DNA of 5,461 nucleotides from Deltaproteobacteria bacterium (GCA_024274995.1 JAJSAA010000024.1:1-5461); one strand, 5' to 3'. Numbered from the stretch's first letter, positions 1-5,461 are shown. Notes: generated by a model from the letters alone, not told the origin. A program made the numbers and translations.

Positions 1-1
1 C

Positions 2-25
2 ATTCCCACGCAGGAGCGTGGGAAC
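2..25. repeat. REP-like palindrome, left copy
   Basis: TTCCCACGC (3-11) and GCGTGGGAA (16-24) form a perfect 9-bp inverted repeat around the 4-base loop AGGA. It can fold as a hairpin on either strand. The core is shared with the second palindrome at 69-94, in opposite orientation. The copy starts at the window edge, so its outer flank is not visible. Confidence 0.8.
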
Positions 26-68
26 GAGAAGAGAGAAAAGAATCTGACTCCAGCCTGCAAAGATCCCT

Positions 69-94
69 CGTTCCCACGCTCCCGCGTGGGAACG
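69..94. repeat. REP-like palindrome, right copy
   Basis: CGTTCCCACGC (69-79) and GCGTGGGAACG (84-94) are a perfect 11-bp inverted repeat around TCCC. Together with the copy at 2-25 it forms a symmetric pair: GCGTGGGAACGAG (16-28) is the exact reverse complement of CTCGTTCCCACGC (67-79). Such paired REP hairpins are called REPINs and are moved in trans by RAYT transposases. The pair lies about 110 bases beyond the stop of the 346-residue gene and might also end its transcript, but no T-run follows on the minus strand. Confidence 0.8.
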
Positions 95-205
95 CATACG
101 GAAGCAAATGATGCCGGCTGATATAAATAGTTACCCGTTATTTAAGCCTAAACCCAGTGCCAGAAAACACGAAAATGCGACAAGGTGAAGAAGAGCTGTC
201 TTGAT

Positions 206-1246
206 TTATACCTTAAGGCCTTGGCGATTAAGTATAGCTGAAAGCAGGCGATGATTTTCAACCAGCACGGAGAGCCAGTAGTTCATCTGTTCAGCATTTG
301 TTTTTAGCCGCCAGTGATTGAACAGATAAGCGGCATCGCCCAAGGGCAACCTGCCTTTGGTGGGATGAATCTCCAGGGTGAAGCTGAGACGATCAAGATC
401 AAGTAAAGCGGTGACTGCGGCAATAATTTTTTCAAGACCGCCAGGGCCGAACATGGTTGCCAGCTCTCTTTTGTCTTTAAAGGCAAAGGGGATGGGGATT
501 TTGCTGAAAAAGCTCAGATGGTCTGCAACCCCGAAAGGGCTGAAGGTCGAAAGAGGGTGGCCGTCATGGAGATGAAAATGCAGCGCCTTGCCCAGGCCTG
601 CCAACCGCCGTACCACCGTGAGTACCATGCCTAAGACCTGTTCCACCGTATTCTGGATGTATTCAATGAGGCCGGGCAGTTCTGGAGCCGTGGGGGTAAG
701 GGCGCAAATATCATGTCCTGGATGGGATTGGCGGTACAATTGCCGCGCGTAGTAAATCCCCACATGACCAATATCTATACAGGCGCTTACCCTGGGCAGA
801 TCTTTCAGTTGTTCATGCAGCTCACAGAAAACAGTGGGGGCCAGGCCTGCCGCATACTCAACAAAGAGCATTGGCCCGGTCTGACAATTTTGCAGGGCAT
901 GGTCAATTCTGGCAAGAGCGGCTTGGCAGGGCGGGGCGAGGATTTCGGCCTGGTCATGGAGTATAAAGCCGTCAACCACTCCCGCAAAGGCGGTCATATA
1001 ATGAATAATCCAGGCGCTGTATCTGGGCTCCAGGAGGTTTATATCTCTCGGTAGATGTACTGTGACCGGGGCCGTATCATTTGGTCTGAAACGCAATAAC
1101 CACTCTAATTCTTCGGGGCTTGAGGCATAAAATTCCGTCCCTAAACCGGCCTGCTGAAAACGCAGACGGGCAAGTTCAAGCAGGGCGTCGTCCCCATCAA
1201 TTCTTTTCTGGAATAAAGCCAGCAGGTGCGGATTTGTCGATTGCAT
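206..1246 (-). CDS. Xylose-isomerase-like TIM barrel protein (sugar isomerase/epimerase superfamily)
   Basis: A 346-residue soluble protein; no signal peptide or membrane segment is apparent. Its motifs fit the divalent-metal TIM barrels of the sugar phosphate isomerase/epimerase / AP-endonuclease-2 superfamily: a glutamate at a strand end (FVEYA, E130), a D-x-G-H motif (CIDIGH, D158 and H161), a histidine cluster (HFHLHDGH, 223-230) and a C-terminal glutamate (LEIHP, E292). These occur in the order expected for the E-D-H-E metal site. It is longer than the usual ~270-300 residues, with an insertion after D-x-G-H (about 165-215) and a C-terminal tail. The same motif order occurs in the barrel fused to the dikinase upstream, so the two barrels may be paralogues. 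ATG at 1246 is the only standard start before an in-frame TGA; the ribosome binding site is weak. The family is clear, the reaction and substrate are not. Confidence 0.85.
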   Translation of the reverse strand: MQSTNPHLLALFQKRIDGDDALLELARLRFQQAGLGTEFYASSPEELEWLLRFRPNDTAPVTVHLPRDINLLEPRYSAWIIHYMTAFAGVVDGFILHDQAEILAPPCQAALARIDHALQNCQTGPMLFVEYAAGLAPTVFCELHEQLKDLPRVSACIDIGHVGIYYARQLYRQSHPGHDICALTPTAPELPGLIEYIQNTVEQVLGMVLTVVRRLAGLGKALHFHLHDGHPLSTFSPFGVADHLSFFSKIPIPFAFKDKRELATMFGPGGLEKIIAAVTALLDLDRLSFTLEIHPTKGRLPLGDAAYLFNHWRLKTNAEQMNYWLSVLVENHRLLSAILNRQGLKV

Positions 1247-1337
1247 GAATAGGTACCAAATTAGAAAGCTTTCTTTTTTGTAGGTAACTGTACGTCTTGA
1301 TTGTATTTTGATGATTTTTTTGCGAGATCATCATGCT

Positions 1338-1407
1338 TTGAATGTCGATTGTCGATTGTCGAATTACGAAGTCTACTTCTTCTTTTCCTTCATTATTCGA
1401 CATTCAA
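1338..1407. repeat. Inverted and tandem repeats in the spacer between the two genes
   Basis: TTGAATGTCGA (1338-1348) and TCGACATTCAA (1397-1407) are a perfect 11-bp inverted repeat with a 48-base spacer. Inside lie tandem 7-mers GTCGATT, GTCGATT, GTCGAAT (1344-1364), the last complementary to ATTCGAC (1395-1401). The block lies 92-161 bases upstream of the 346-residue gene. It could be a regulatory or decayed mobile sequence; no family was recognised. Confidence 0.6.
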
Positions 1408-1422
1408 TTTGATTAATCAAAT
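1407..1422. promoter_or_regulatory. 16-bp perfect palindrome, candidate operator
   Basis: ATTTGATTAATCAAAT is an uninterrupted 16-bp palindrome, AT-rich and loopless, so it is better suited to binding a dimeric protein than to forming an RNA hairpin. It lies between the stop of the dikinase gene (1477) and the start of the second barrel gene (1246). No convincing -35/-10 pair could be placed around it. Operator status is inference. Confidence 0.35.
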
Positions 1423-1463
1423 AAACACAATATAAACCTAATCAACTTATCACTTTCTTGTAT

Positions 1464-1500
1464 CGCCCCCTCCCGTTCAGCGGGCGAGAATCTGGGGGCG
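1464..1500 (-). other. Nested GC-rich hairpin over the stop codon of the dikinase gene
   Basis: CGCCCCC (1464-1470) pairs with GGGGGCG (1494-1500), and within it CCCG (1472-1475) pairs with CGGG (1481-1484). The stop codon at 1477-1479 sits in the inner loop. On the minus strand no run of T follows, so this is not a canonical intrinsic terminator. It might protect the 3' end of the mRNA or slow termination. Confidence 0.4.
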
Positions 1501-4500
1501 TGACTGCACCAGCGAGACGCGGTCGCCAACAATGGCACCTTCAATATCCTGCGGACTGCCGAATGCCTCCTCCACTAAGCGGCCTATTGCCGTTAGGCGT
1601 TTGCCCATCCGTGTCCGCACCTTTTGATTTGTCGACAGGCTGCAGGCCGAATAGTCGACTGTTTTCGCAGTCATTCCCTCCCGGCTGCCGGCCCATAGGG
1701 CCTTACTGAAATTGGCAAAGGCCAGCATGGCTGGCTGACCTGTCTTTTTGTCGCATATCATACGGTAAGGTGTGCCGGGGAACCTGGCGCTGGCCAGGGT
1801 TTCGCCCTGACCAGCCACCAGCTCCAGGTAAATCTCGTCAGGGTTGCCGGTGACGGGATTTACGGTATGCATAACAAAAGAATAATCAGGTCGGAGCATC
1901 TGCTGTATAATGACTGCCATATAAGTCTGCTCCATGCGGATGCCGTTTTGCCGCCGGCTGAGGATCGCCCGGCCGGTCCACAGAGAGGCCCAGACCTTAC
2001 GCAGCGTCTGTTTTATGCGATCAGGGTCAACGTTGGCAATTGACTCGTACAGGCCGGCCCCGGAAGTGGCGGCTAAATCCTCACAACTGCTGCTTGACCG
2101 CACCATCAGCCGTTCATTGACCGCGAATTTTTTTTTGATTGCGGTGGCGATTTGGTCATAGCTCAGGGCGGCTAACATCTGGCCTAAATCATCCTCCGCC
2201 GCCTGAAAATCCTTCCGGCTGTTTAGTTTATCTACCCTTTGTTTAAAAGAAATATATTGTCTGGTTAAGCCGCCGGCATGCAGGGCGGCCTCCATAACTC
2301 CAAAGGGGATGACCACCCCTCCCGGAGTATTAAAATCAGCGTCTTTTTTCTTGGCCAGCTCATGTAGCCTTCTGAGCCCATCTGCTTTGGCGCCCCCATT
2401 AGCCGGAGTTATCTTGCTCAGGTCAAGAATCTGGGGATGACGGGCGATGAGCAGGTTGGATAAACAGGTCTGCTTTGCTTTGGACGGTTTTTGGGCGGTT
2501 TTTCCGGCTGTTGTTTCTTTAGTAAATGTTACCGATTCGGCAGTGGCCGTGATGGTGAGGCTTTTGCCCGTTTGCTGACTAAGTTCTTTAAACAACGACA
2601 AATCTGCAGCCGCCATCAGAACCACTCCCGCCTGGCGGGTGCGGATGGCAAGATGACTTAAGTGTGGCAGGTGACGGGCAAGAATGAGAGCGCAGACCCT
2701 CGGGGGAATGCTTTCATCACCTGCCGCCTGCTTGAGCAGGACTATTTGGGGGCCGCTCCCGGTGGTTGGCAGATCATCAAGGCTGGCGGCCGTGTACAGG
2801 CTGCCGCTGGCAAGTCCCGGGCTGATCACATCCCAGGGCGGCAGCCCGGCAATACTCCTTATGTTTTTTAAGAGCAGGGCATTGAGCTTTGATAGCTGAA
2901 AGATGAGATTAGCGCGAATTTCGCCCTCACAATAGAGCTCAATGGCGTGATTTGCCACTCTCAGGGCTCGGCCTAATATTTTGGTTTTTTTAAGAAATAA
3001 CCCCAGCACCATTTCTCGGTAACTGTCCGTTAAACGCTGGCTGCGATCCAGGGTTGCCTTGAGCCGCAGCAGATAGTCACGTAACTTGAAGTCAAGAGTG
3101 TGGTTTGTTGAGCGCTTATCAAAATTGCGCCGCCAGGCTGTCAGTTCAGCGGTTATTGCCGTACACTCTGCTGCTTCCACCCCGTTTAAGCGGATATTAT
3201 CAACAGTCATAATCAGTGCTTCGAGAACTTTCTTCCAGGGTAGCTCCTGATTATTTTCAAATTCAGTAATTATTTCACTCAACAACACAAAGGCGTAATC
3301 TGCCAGTCCTATGTCCGTTAGGCGCATATTTTGCGTCCGGGGGCTGGCGTCCGGTCGCAAAATATGCGATAATTCGGAGCGCAGTCTGGTCAGCAGCTTA
3401 AGAAGGGCGGCTTGTTGGCCAGGCTTGGCAACCGCCGCCTTGGCCTTCAGAAAACGCTGGATAATCGGCGTGATTTTGTCATTACCCTGGCATATTTTAT
3501 TGAGTCGTTGTTCAAGGGCCCCGGCATTGAAAAATTCCCGCAGTTCATGGTGAAATATTTTGAACTGTTCCACAAAGGGCTGGGCATATTCGGCCCCCGG
3601 CGCGGTAATCCGCTGCAGGATATTTTCTGAGATAGTCAGGTCTTCCGGCCCGGCGCAGCGGTGTAGTTTATTCTGCAGGGTATGCTTGATTTCTCTTTTC
3701 AGTTCCGGGGGAATGTCGTTGCGGTGAGCAATGTCTCTTATTCTGGTTAAAGGCTCTGTCCGGGTAAAGGCACTGTCATAGGACGGCAGCCATGGATAAA
3801 TCTGCCGTAGGATAAAGGCCTTATCCGGGGAGCTATAGGTAAGCAGTTGTTCCTGAATCTGTTGAGAGAGGCGGGCATGGTGACTGGGTCTGAAATGGCG
3901 GCCGTCTTCAATACAGACAATCGCGCCGGTAGCAAGAAAACGCAGATAGATGGCGAGATAAACGAGATCAGAGGCAGTCAACTCCGGGCTCTCCTGCAGC
4001 AGCTGATAAATTCCATCTAACTTTTGGCGCCAGCTTTGCCTCTGTTGATCAGCTTCCACCAGCCTCTTCACAAAGCGTAATCCATCACCCGCCGGTAGCG
4101 GCAGCCTGGGGGAGGAATTTCTTTTTTTTAGAGGGATCGACGGTGGTTTCGGCGGAAACGTAAAGCTGGTTAGCATCTGAATGAGCCTGTTGCGGGCCGT
4201 ATTAAGCAGGTCGGGAGGATCAGGCCACTGTTCAAGAATAATAACGCCTTGATAAGCGTGTTTGGCAAGGCGGTCAAAAAAAAGGCGCACACCGTGATCA
4301 TTCTGAGCGGCCGGGCCGGTAAAAATCACTAGGTGAGCGTCATGATCGCCATAGTTTTCGTGCAGATGGGCGTGAATAATCGGCACCTGTCTGTCAAGAC
4401 GGTCTAAAAAGCCAATATAATCATTTTGGGTAGTGGAACATAAATTGGCATGCCCCAGGTCAATACACATGCCGACATGATCCAGGGTCATATTCTTAAT

Positions 4501-4992
4501 CTCTCTGAGTCGGGCAAATAACTGGTTAAAGTCTTCCGGACTTGTAAGGGGGGTGTTCTCAATGGCGAGTTGCAGGCCGGCTGCCCGGCAATAATTGCAG
4601 ACGGGCAGGATGGCCCGCACATAATTCGCCAGGCCGTGTTCTGTACTCAGGTGGATATTCAGTAGAACAGCGCCAATCTCTCTGGCAAAATCAATATCAC
4701 CAAAAAAAATCTTTTGGCTCTCTACCTGGAAGGGATTTACCTGCGATGAAGCATGCATGGTCAAGGTAATATCATGGGCCTGGGCCGTTTCTTTAATAAA
4801 ACGGCGCGTTTCTTTGTTTATGTCGCTTAAGTCCCAGCCAGCGCCGGACTTCTTTTTGTCGGGAAACCACTCAAAGGCGCCGAAATGATTTTCAACGGCG
4901 TAGAGAAATGGCGCGAGCGGCGTCAAGGCCATGAAGGCAGTCTGGTTGCCTATGCGGATAGTTTTAGGGATATTTGGGGTCAAGTGGGTCAA
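1477..4992 (-). CDS. TIM barrel fused to alpha-glucan/phosphoglucan, water dikinase-like (GWD/PWD) protein
   Basis: A 1171-residue protein with two parts. Residues ~8-275 are a xylose-isomerase-like TIM barrel with IEN (E145), IDLGH (D178, H181), HAHLHEN (207-213) and LEQWP (E254) as candidate metal ligands. A Pro/Lys-rich linker follows (~276-305). Residues ~325-1171 match GWD/PWD dikinases as I recall them: IYLRFLATGAIV (348-359), QNKLH (440-444), WDVISPG (720-726), the phosphohistidine motif LPHLSHLAIRTRQ with H780, then a PPDK_N-type ATP-grasp domain with VRSSSSCED (964-972), SGAGLYESI, KVWASLW, GQGETLAS, FGSPQDIEG and the terminal LVQSRPQ. GWD and PWD transfer the beta-phosphate of ATP through a histidine to a glucan, releasing AMP and Pi. 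The domain order (His before ATP-grasp) is that of GWD/PWD, not of PPDK or PEP synthase. CBM45/CBM20 modules are absent. The TTG start retains the first barrel strand (RIGNQT); the next ATG, at residue 21, would cut it off. A cytosolic location is likely. Confidence 0.9.
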   Translation of the reverse strand: MTHLTPNIPKTIRIGNQTAFMALTPLAPFLYAVENHFGAFEWFPDKKKSGAGWDLSDINKETRRFIKETAQAHDITLTMHASSQVNPFQVESQKIFFGDIDFAREIGAVLLNIHLSTEHGLANYVRAILPVCNYCRAAGLQLAIENTPLTSPEDFNQLFARLREIKNMTLDHVGMCIDLGHANLCSTTQNDYIGFLDRLDRQVPIIHAHLHENYGDHDAHLVIFTGPAAQNDHGVRLFFDRLAKHAYQGVIILEQWPDPPDLLNTARNRLIQMLTSFTFPPKPPSIPLKKRNSSPRLPLPAGDGLRFVKRLVEADQQRQSWRQKLDGIYQLLQESPELTASDLVYLAIYLRFLATGAIVCIEDGRHFRPSHHARLSQQIQEQLLTYSSPDKAFILRQIYPWLPSYDSAFTRTEPLTRIRDIAHRNDIPPELKREIKHTLQNKLHRCAGPEDLTISENILQRITAPGAEYAQPFVEQFKIFHHELREFFNAGALEQRLNKICQGNDKITPIIQRFLKAKAAVAKPGQQAALLKLLTRLRSELSHILRPDASPRTQNMRLTDIGLADYAFVLLSEIITEFENNQELPWKKVLEALIMTVDNIRLNGVEAAECTAITAELTAWRRNFDKRSTNHTLDFKLRDYLLRLKATLDRSQRLTDSYREMVLGLFLKKTKILGRALRVANHAIELYCEGEIRANLIFQLSKLNALLLKNIRSIAGLPPWDVISPGLASGSLYTAASLDDLPTTGSGPQIVLLKQAAGDESIPPRVCALILARHLPHLSHLAIRTRQAGVVLMAAADLSLFKELSQQTGKSLTITATAESVTFTKETTAGKTAQKPSKAKQTCLSNLLIARHPQILDLSKITPANGGAKADGLRRLHELAKKKDADFNTPGGVVIPFGVMEAALHAGGLTRQYISFKQRVDKLNSRKDFQAAEDDLGQMLAALSYDQIATAIKKKFAVNERLMVRSSSSCEDLAATSGAGLYESIANVDPDRIKQTLRKVWASLWTGRAILSRRQNGIRMEQTYMAVIIQQMLRPDYSFVMHTVNPVTGNPDEIYLELVAGQGETLASARFPGTPYRMICDKKTGQPAMLAFANFSKALWAGSREGMTAKTVDYSACSLSTNQKVRTRMGKRLTAIGRLVEEAFGSPQDIEGAIVGDRVSLVQSRPQILAR
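4085..4130 (-). other. A8 slippery run in the interdomain linker with a nearby -1-frame stop
   Basis: The coding strand reads CTA AAA AAA AGA at residues 288-291, containing A AAA AAA in the zero frame (T-run at 4122-4129 on the plus strand). A -1 shift here adds 12 codons and meets TGA at 4085-4087, giving a ~302-residue product equal to the free TIM barrel. A small GC hairpin (CTGCCG/CGGCGG around CTAC) starts about 17 bases downstream, farther than is usual for a stimulator. Frameshifting is a hypothesis. Confidence 0.25.
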
Positions 4993-4999
4993 TGGAACG

Positions 5000-5004
5000 C
5001 TCTT
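5000..5004 (-). promoter_or_regulatory. Weak Shine-Dalgarno for the TTG start at 4992
   Basis: AAGAG on the minus strand lies 7 bases before the TTG codon, a normal spacing. An in-frame TAA lies at most five codons upstream, so TTG is the only plausible start that keeps the first barrel strand. No convincing promoter was found between this site and the transposase remnant. Confidence 0.45.
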
Positions 5005-5166
5005 TTAAAATTCAACAACTCATTTCAATAGCAAATAATTGCCTTTTTCGGCAATGCGATATAGATCGAATCCCTGCCGCTTGAGTTCATACTTCTGTTC
5101 ATATTGTTCCTCTGATTGTGACATTACTGAATCGACAAAAGTTGAATCACCAAGTATCCTTTCATT

Positions 5167-5174
5167 GCTCATTA
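5167..5174. repeat. Target-site duplication, left copy (GCTCATTA)
   Basis: GCTCATTA abuts one terminal repeat of the miniature element and is repeated exactly at 5273-5280 against the other. Eight bases is the duplication length typical of IS66-family insertion. Confidence 0.75.
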
Positions 5175-5272
5175 GTAATAGTTCACCAGCACCTCATCTC
5201 GGATCTAAGGCACTGGTGAACTATTACAGTACTGAGGTAGCGTAAATTTTAGTGCCCCTGGTGAACTGTTAC
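5175..5272. mobile_element. 98-bp miniature inverted-repeat element, IS66-like ends
   Basis: The ends are GTAATAGTTCACCAG (5175-5189) and CTGGTGAACTGTTAC (5258-5272), matching as inverted repeats at 14 of 15 positions. Exact 8-bp copies of GCTCATTA flank them. A third copy of the end, CTGGTGAACTATTAC (5213-5227), lies inside and is a perfect inverted match to the left end. There is no transposase gene, so it would move only with an enzyme supplied in trans. GTAA-starting ends and 8-bp duplications suggest the IS66 family; that assignment is from memory. The insertion lies in the RAYT remnant. Confidence 0.7.
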
Positions 5273-5280
5273 GCTCATTA
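5273..5280. repeat. Target-site duplication, right copy (GCTCATTA)
   Basis: Exact copy of 5167-5174. Deleting the element and one copy joins the flanks so that the transposase reading frame reads GHVMSNERILGD without a break. Confidence 0.75.
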
Positions 5281-5337
5281 CATGTCCAGGATCATGCAAA
5301 CAAACCCAATAAATATTCCGGGTGTATTCTATCGGGT

Positions 5338-5368
5338 AGGTCAGGAGCCTTGCGGCTCCATTCCCCCC
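5338..5368 (-). ncRNA. Group II intron domain VI hairpin
   Basis: GGAGCC and GGCTCC close a GCAA (GNRA) tetraloop. A basal stem pairs the GGGGGG run (5363-5368) with CCTACCC (5334-5340), leaving one A at 5337 bulged. That A is 7 nucleotides from the intron end, where the branch-point adenosine of a group II intron is expected. Confidence 0.8.
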
Positions 5369-5371
5369 TAA

Positions 5372-5405
5372 GAACCGTGCGTGATAGTTTCCCATCACAC
5401 GGCTC
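5372..5405 (-). ncRNA. Group II intron domain V (catalytic hairpin)
   Basis: The 34-nt hairpin starts GAGCCGTGTGATGG, has a GAAA tetraloop and ends CTATCACGCACGGTTC. The lower stem (GAGCCGTG/CACGGTTC) holds the AGC triad, a 2-nt CG bulge interrupts the 3' side, and the upper stem (TGATGG/CTATCA) pairs fully. Length, triad, bulge and GNRA loop all match the domain V consensus, so the catalytic core looks intact. Confidence 0.9.
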
Positions 5406-5461
5406 AAGCATTTTAAAGATCACCCTTATGAGGTGTCCGGTTGTATTACTTCATTAAGTAA

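Larger units (their letters stand above)
5020..5330 (-). pseudogene. Decayed REP-associated (Y1/RAYT-like) transposase, C-terminal remnant
   Basis: From 5166 down to the TGA at 5020-5022 the minus strand encodes 48 residues beginning NERILGDSTFVDSV and including EEQYEQKYELKRQGFDL. This resembles the C-terminal segment of RAYT-type IS200-like transposases (ERILGDSDFV... followed by a basic YELK-type helix), from recall of the family. A further piece, RIHPEYLLGLF (5330-5298), in another frame, resembles the segment that lies before it, but several dozen residues between the two are missing. The HUH catalytic domain is not in the window. The coding frame is broken by a miniature element (5175-5272), and the group II intron ends exactly at 5331 against this remnant. 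The last residues (EKGNYLLLK) look unlike the usual C-terminus, so the 3' end is probably also lost. It is not functional. Confidence 0.6.
5331..5461 (-). mobile_element. Group II intron, 3' end (partial, runs off the window)
   Basis: The minus strand shows the end of domain IV, a full domain V, a full domain VI and a 3' terminus CCTACCCGAT, so the last intron base is 5331 and the 3' exon starts AGAATACACC at 5330. The intron-encoded reverse transcriptase/maturase, if present, lies beyond 5461. One minus-strand frame is open from the edge to a TAA at 5426-5428 (LLNEVIQPDTS), about 20 bases before domain V, and might be its C-terminus, but it is too short to identify. The intron sits in the decayed RAYT gene, in the same orientation. 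Confidence 0.85.

Noticed and set aside
1..94. CRISPR repeats
   Set aside because: There are only two palindromic units, in opposite orientation, with no regular spacer series.
713..1054. 113-codon plus-strand open frame
   Set aside because: It is antisense to the metal-site region of the TIM-barrel gene; there is no ribosome binding site, and the protein is unlike any family.
1197..1403. 68-codon minus-strand open frame overlapping the start of the 346-residue gene
   Set aside because: It runs through the repeat-rich spacer and then overlaps the barrel gene in another frame. Its protein follows the low-complexity repeats and resembles nothing known.
1464..1500. Intrinsic terminator of the dikinase gene
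   Set aside because: The hairpin is strong but overlaps the stop codon and is not followed by a run of T on the minus strand.
1458..1709. 83-codon plus-strand open frame opposite the 3' end of the dikinase gene
   Set aside because: It lies antisense to the conserved FGSPQDIEG/LVQSRPQ region and is explained by the codon composition of the real gene.
1477..4992. Classification as phosphoenolpyruvate synthase or pyruvate phosphate dikinase
   Set aside because: Those enzymes have the ATP-grasp domain first and a C-terminal PEP/pyruvate barrel. Here the histidine domain comes first and the ATP-grasp domain is C-terminal, as in GWD/PWD; the N-terminal barrel has isomerase-type motifs, not the PEP-binding barrel.
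5038..5055. ATTGCC/GGCAAT inverted repeat as a terminator
   Set aside because: The stem is only 6 bp with low GC, no T-run follows it on either strand, and it lies inside the coding remnant.
5039..5245. 68-codon plus-strand open frame
   Set aside because: It is antisense to the transposase remnant and crosses into the miniature element, so it is a composite of two unrelated sequences.

Overview
The window holds two long genes on the minus strand, a repeat-rich left edge, and a heavily invaded right edge. The GC-mixed composition, the REP-like palindromes at the left edge, a decayed REP-associated (Y1/RAYT) transposase, a group II intron end and an IS66-like miniature element all point to a bacterium with a repeat-rich genome. 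Palindromes with the core GTTCCCACGC are, from memory, common in Desulfobacterota and large sulfur bacteria, so a deltaproteobacterial-type host is my tentative guess; nothing here proves it.

Reading in the direction of transcription (high to low coordinates): 5331-5461 is the 3' end of a group II intron, with complete domains V and VI and a predictable 3' splice site; the rest of the intron lies outside the window. It abuts a decayed RAYT transposase (5020-5330), which was also interrupted by a 98-bp miniature inverted-repeat element (5175-5272) flanked by an 8-bp target duplication. Twenty-seven bases after the transposase remnant, a TTG start at 4992 opens the main gene (4992-1477, 1171 residues).

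The main gene is the reason to look at this window. Its first ~275 residues are a xylose-isomerase-like (sugar phosphate isomerase/epimerase, AP-endonuclease-2 type) TIM barrel. Residues ~325-1171 resemble the catalytic part of plant alpha-glucan/phosphoglucan, water dikinases (GWD, and especially PWD/GWD3) from end to end: helical region, phosphohistidine domain with H780, and C-terminal PPDK_N-type ATP-grasp domain. The starch-binding modules (CBM45 or CBM20) of the plant enzymes are replaced by the TIM barrel. I know of no characterised enzyme with this architecture.

After a 230-bp spacer with inverted repeats and a 16-bp palindrome comes a second gene (1246-206, 346 residues), a free-standing TIM barrel with the same order of candidate metal ligands as the barrel fused to the dikinase. 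The pair suggests a carbohydrate module: a dikinase that phosphorylates a glucan or other sugar using the beta-phosphate of ATP, plus one tethered and one separate barrel acting on the sugar or its product. That function is inference.

Positions 95-205 hold no gene or clear signal. No tRNA, rRNA or CRISPR array was seen.
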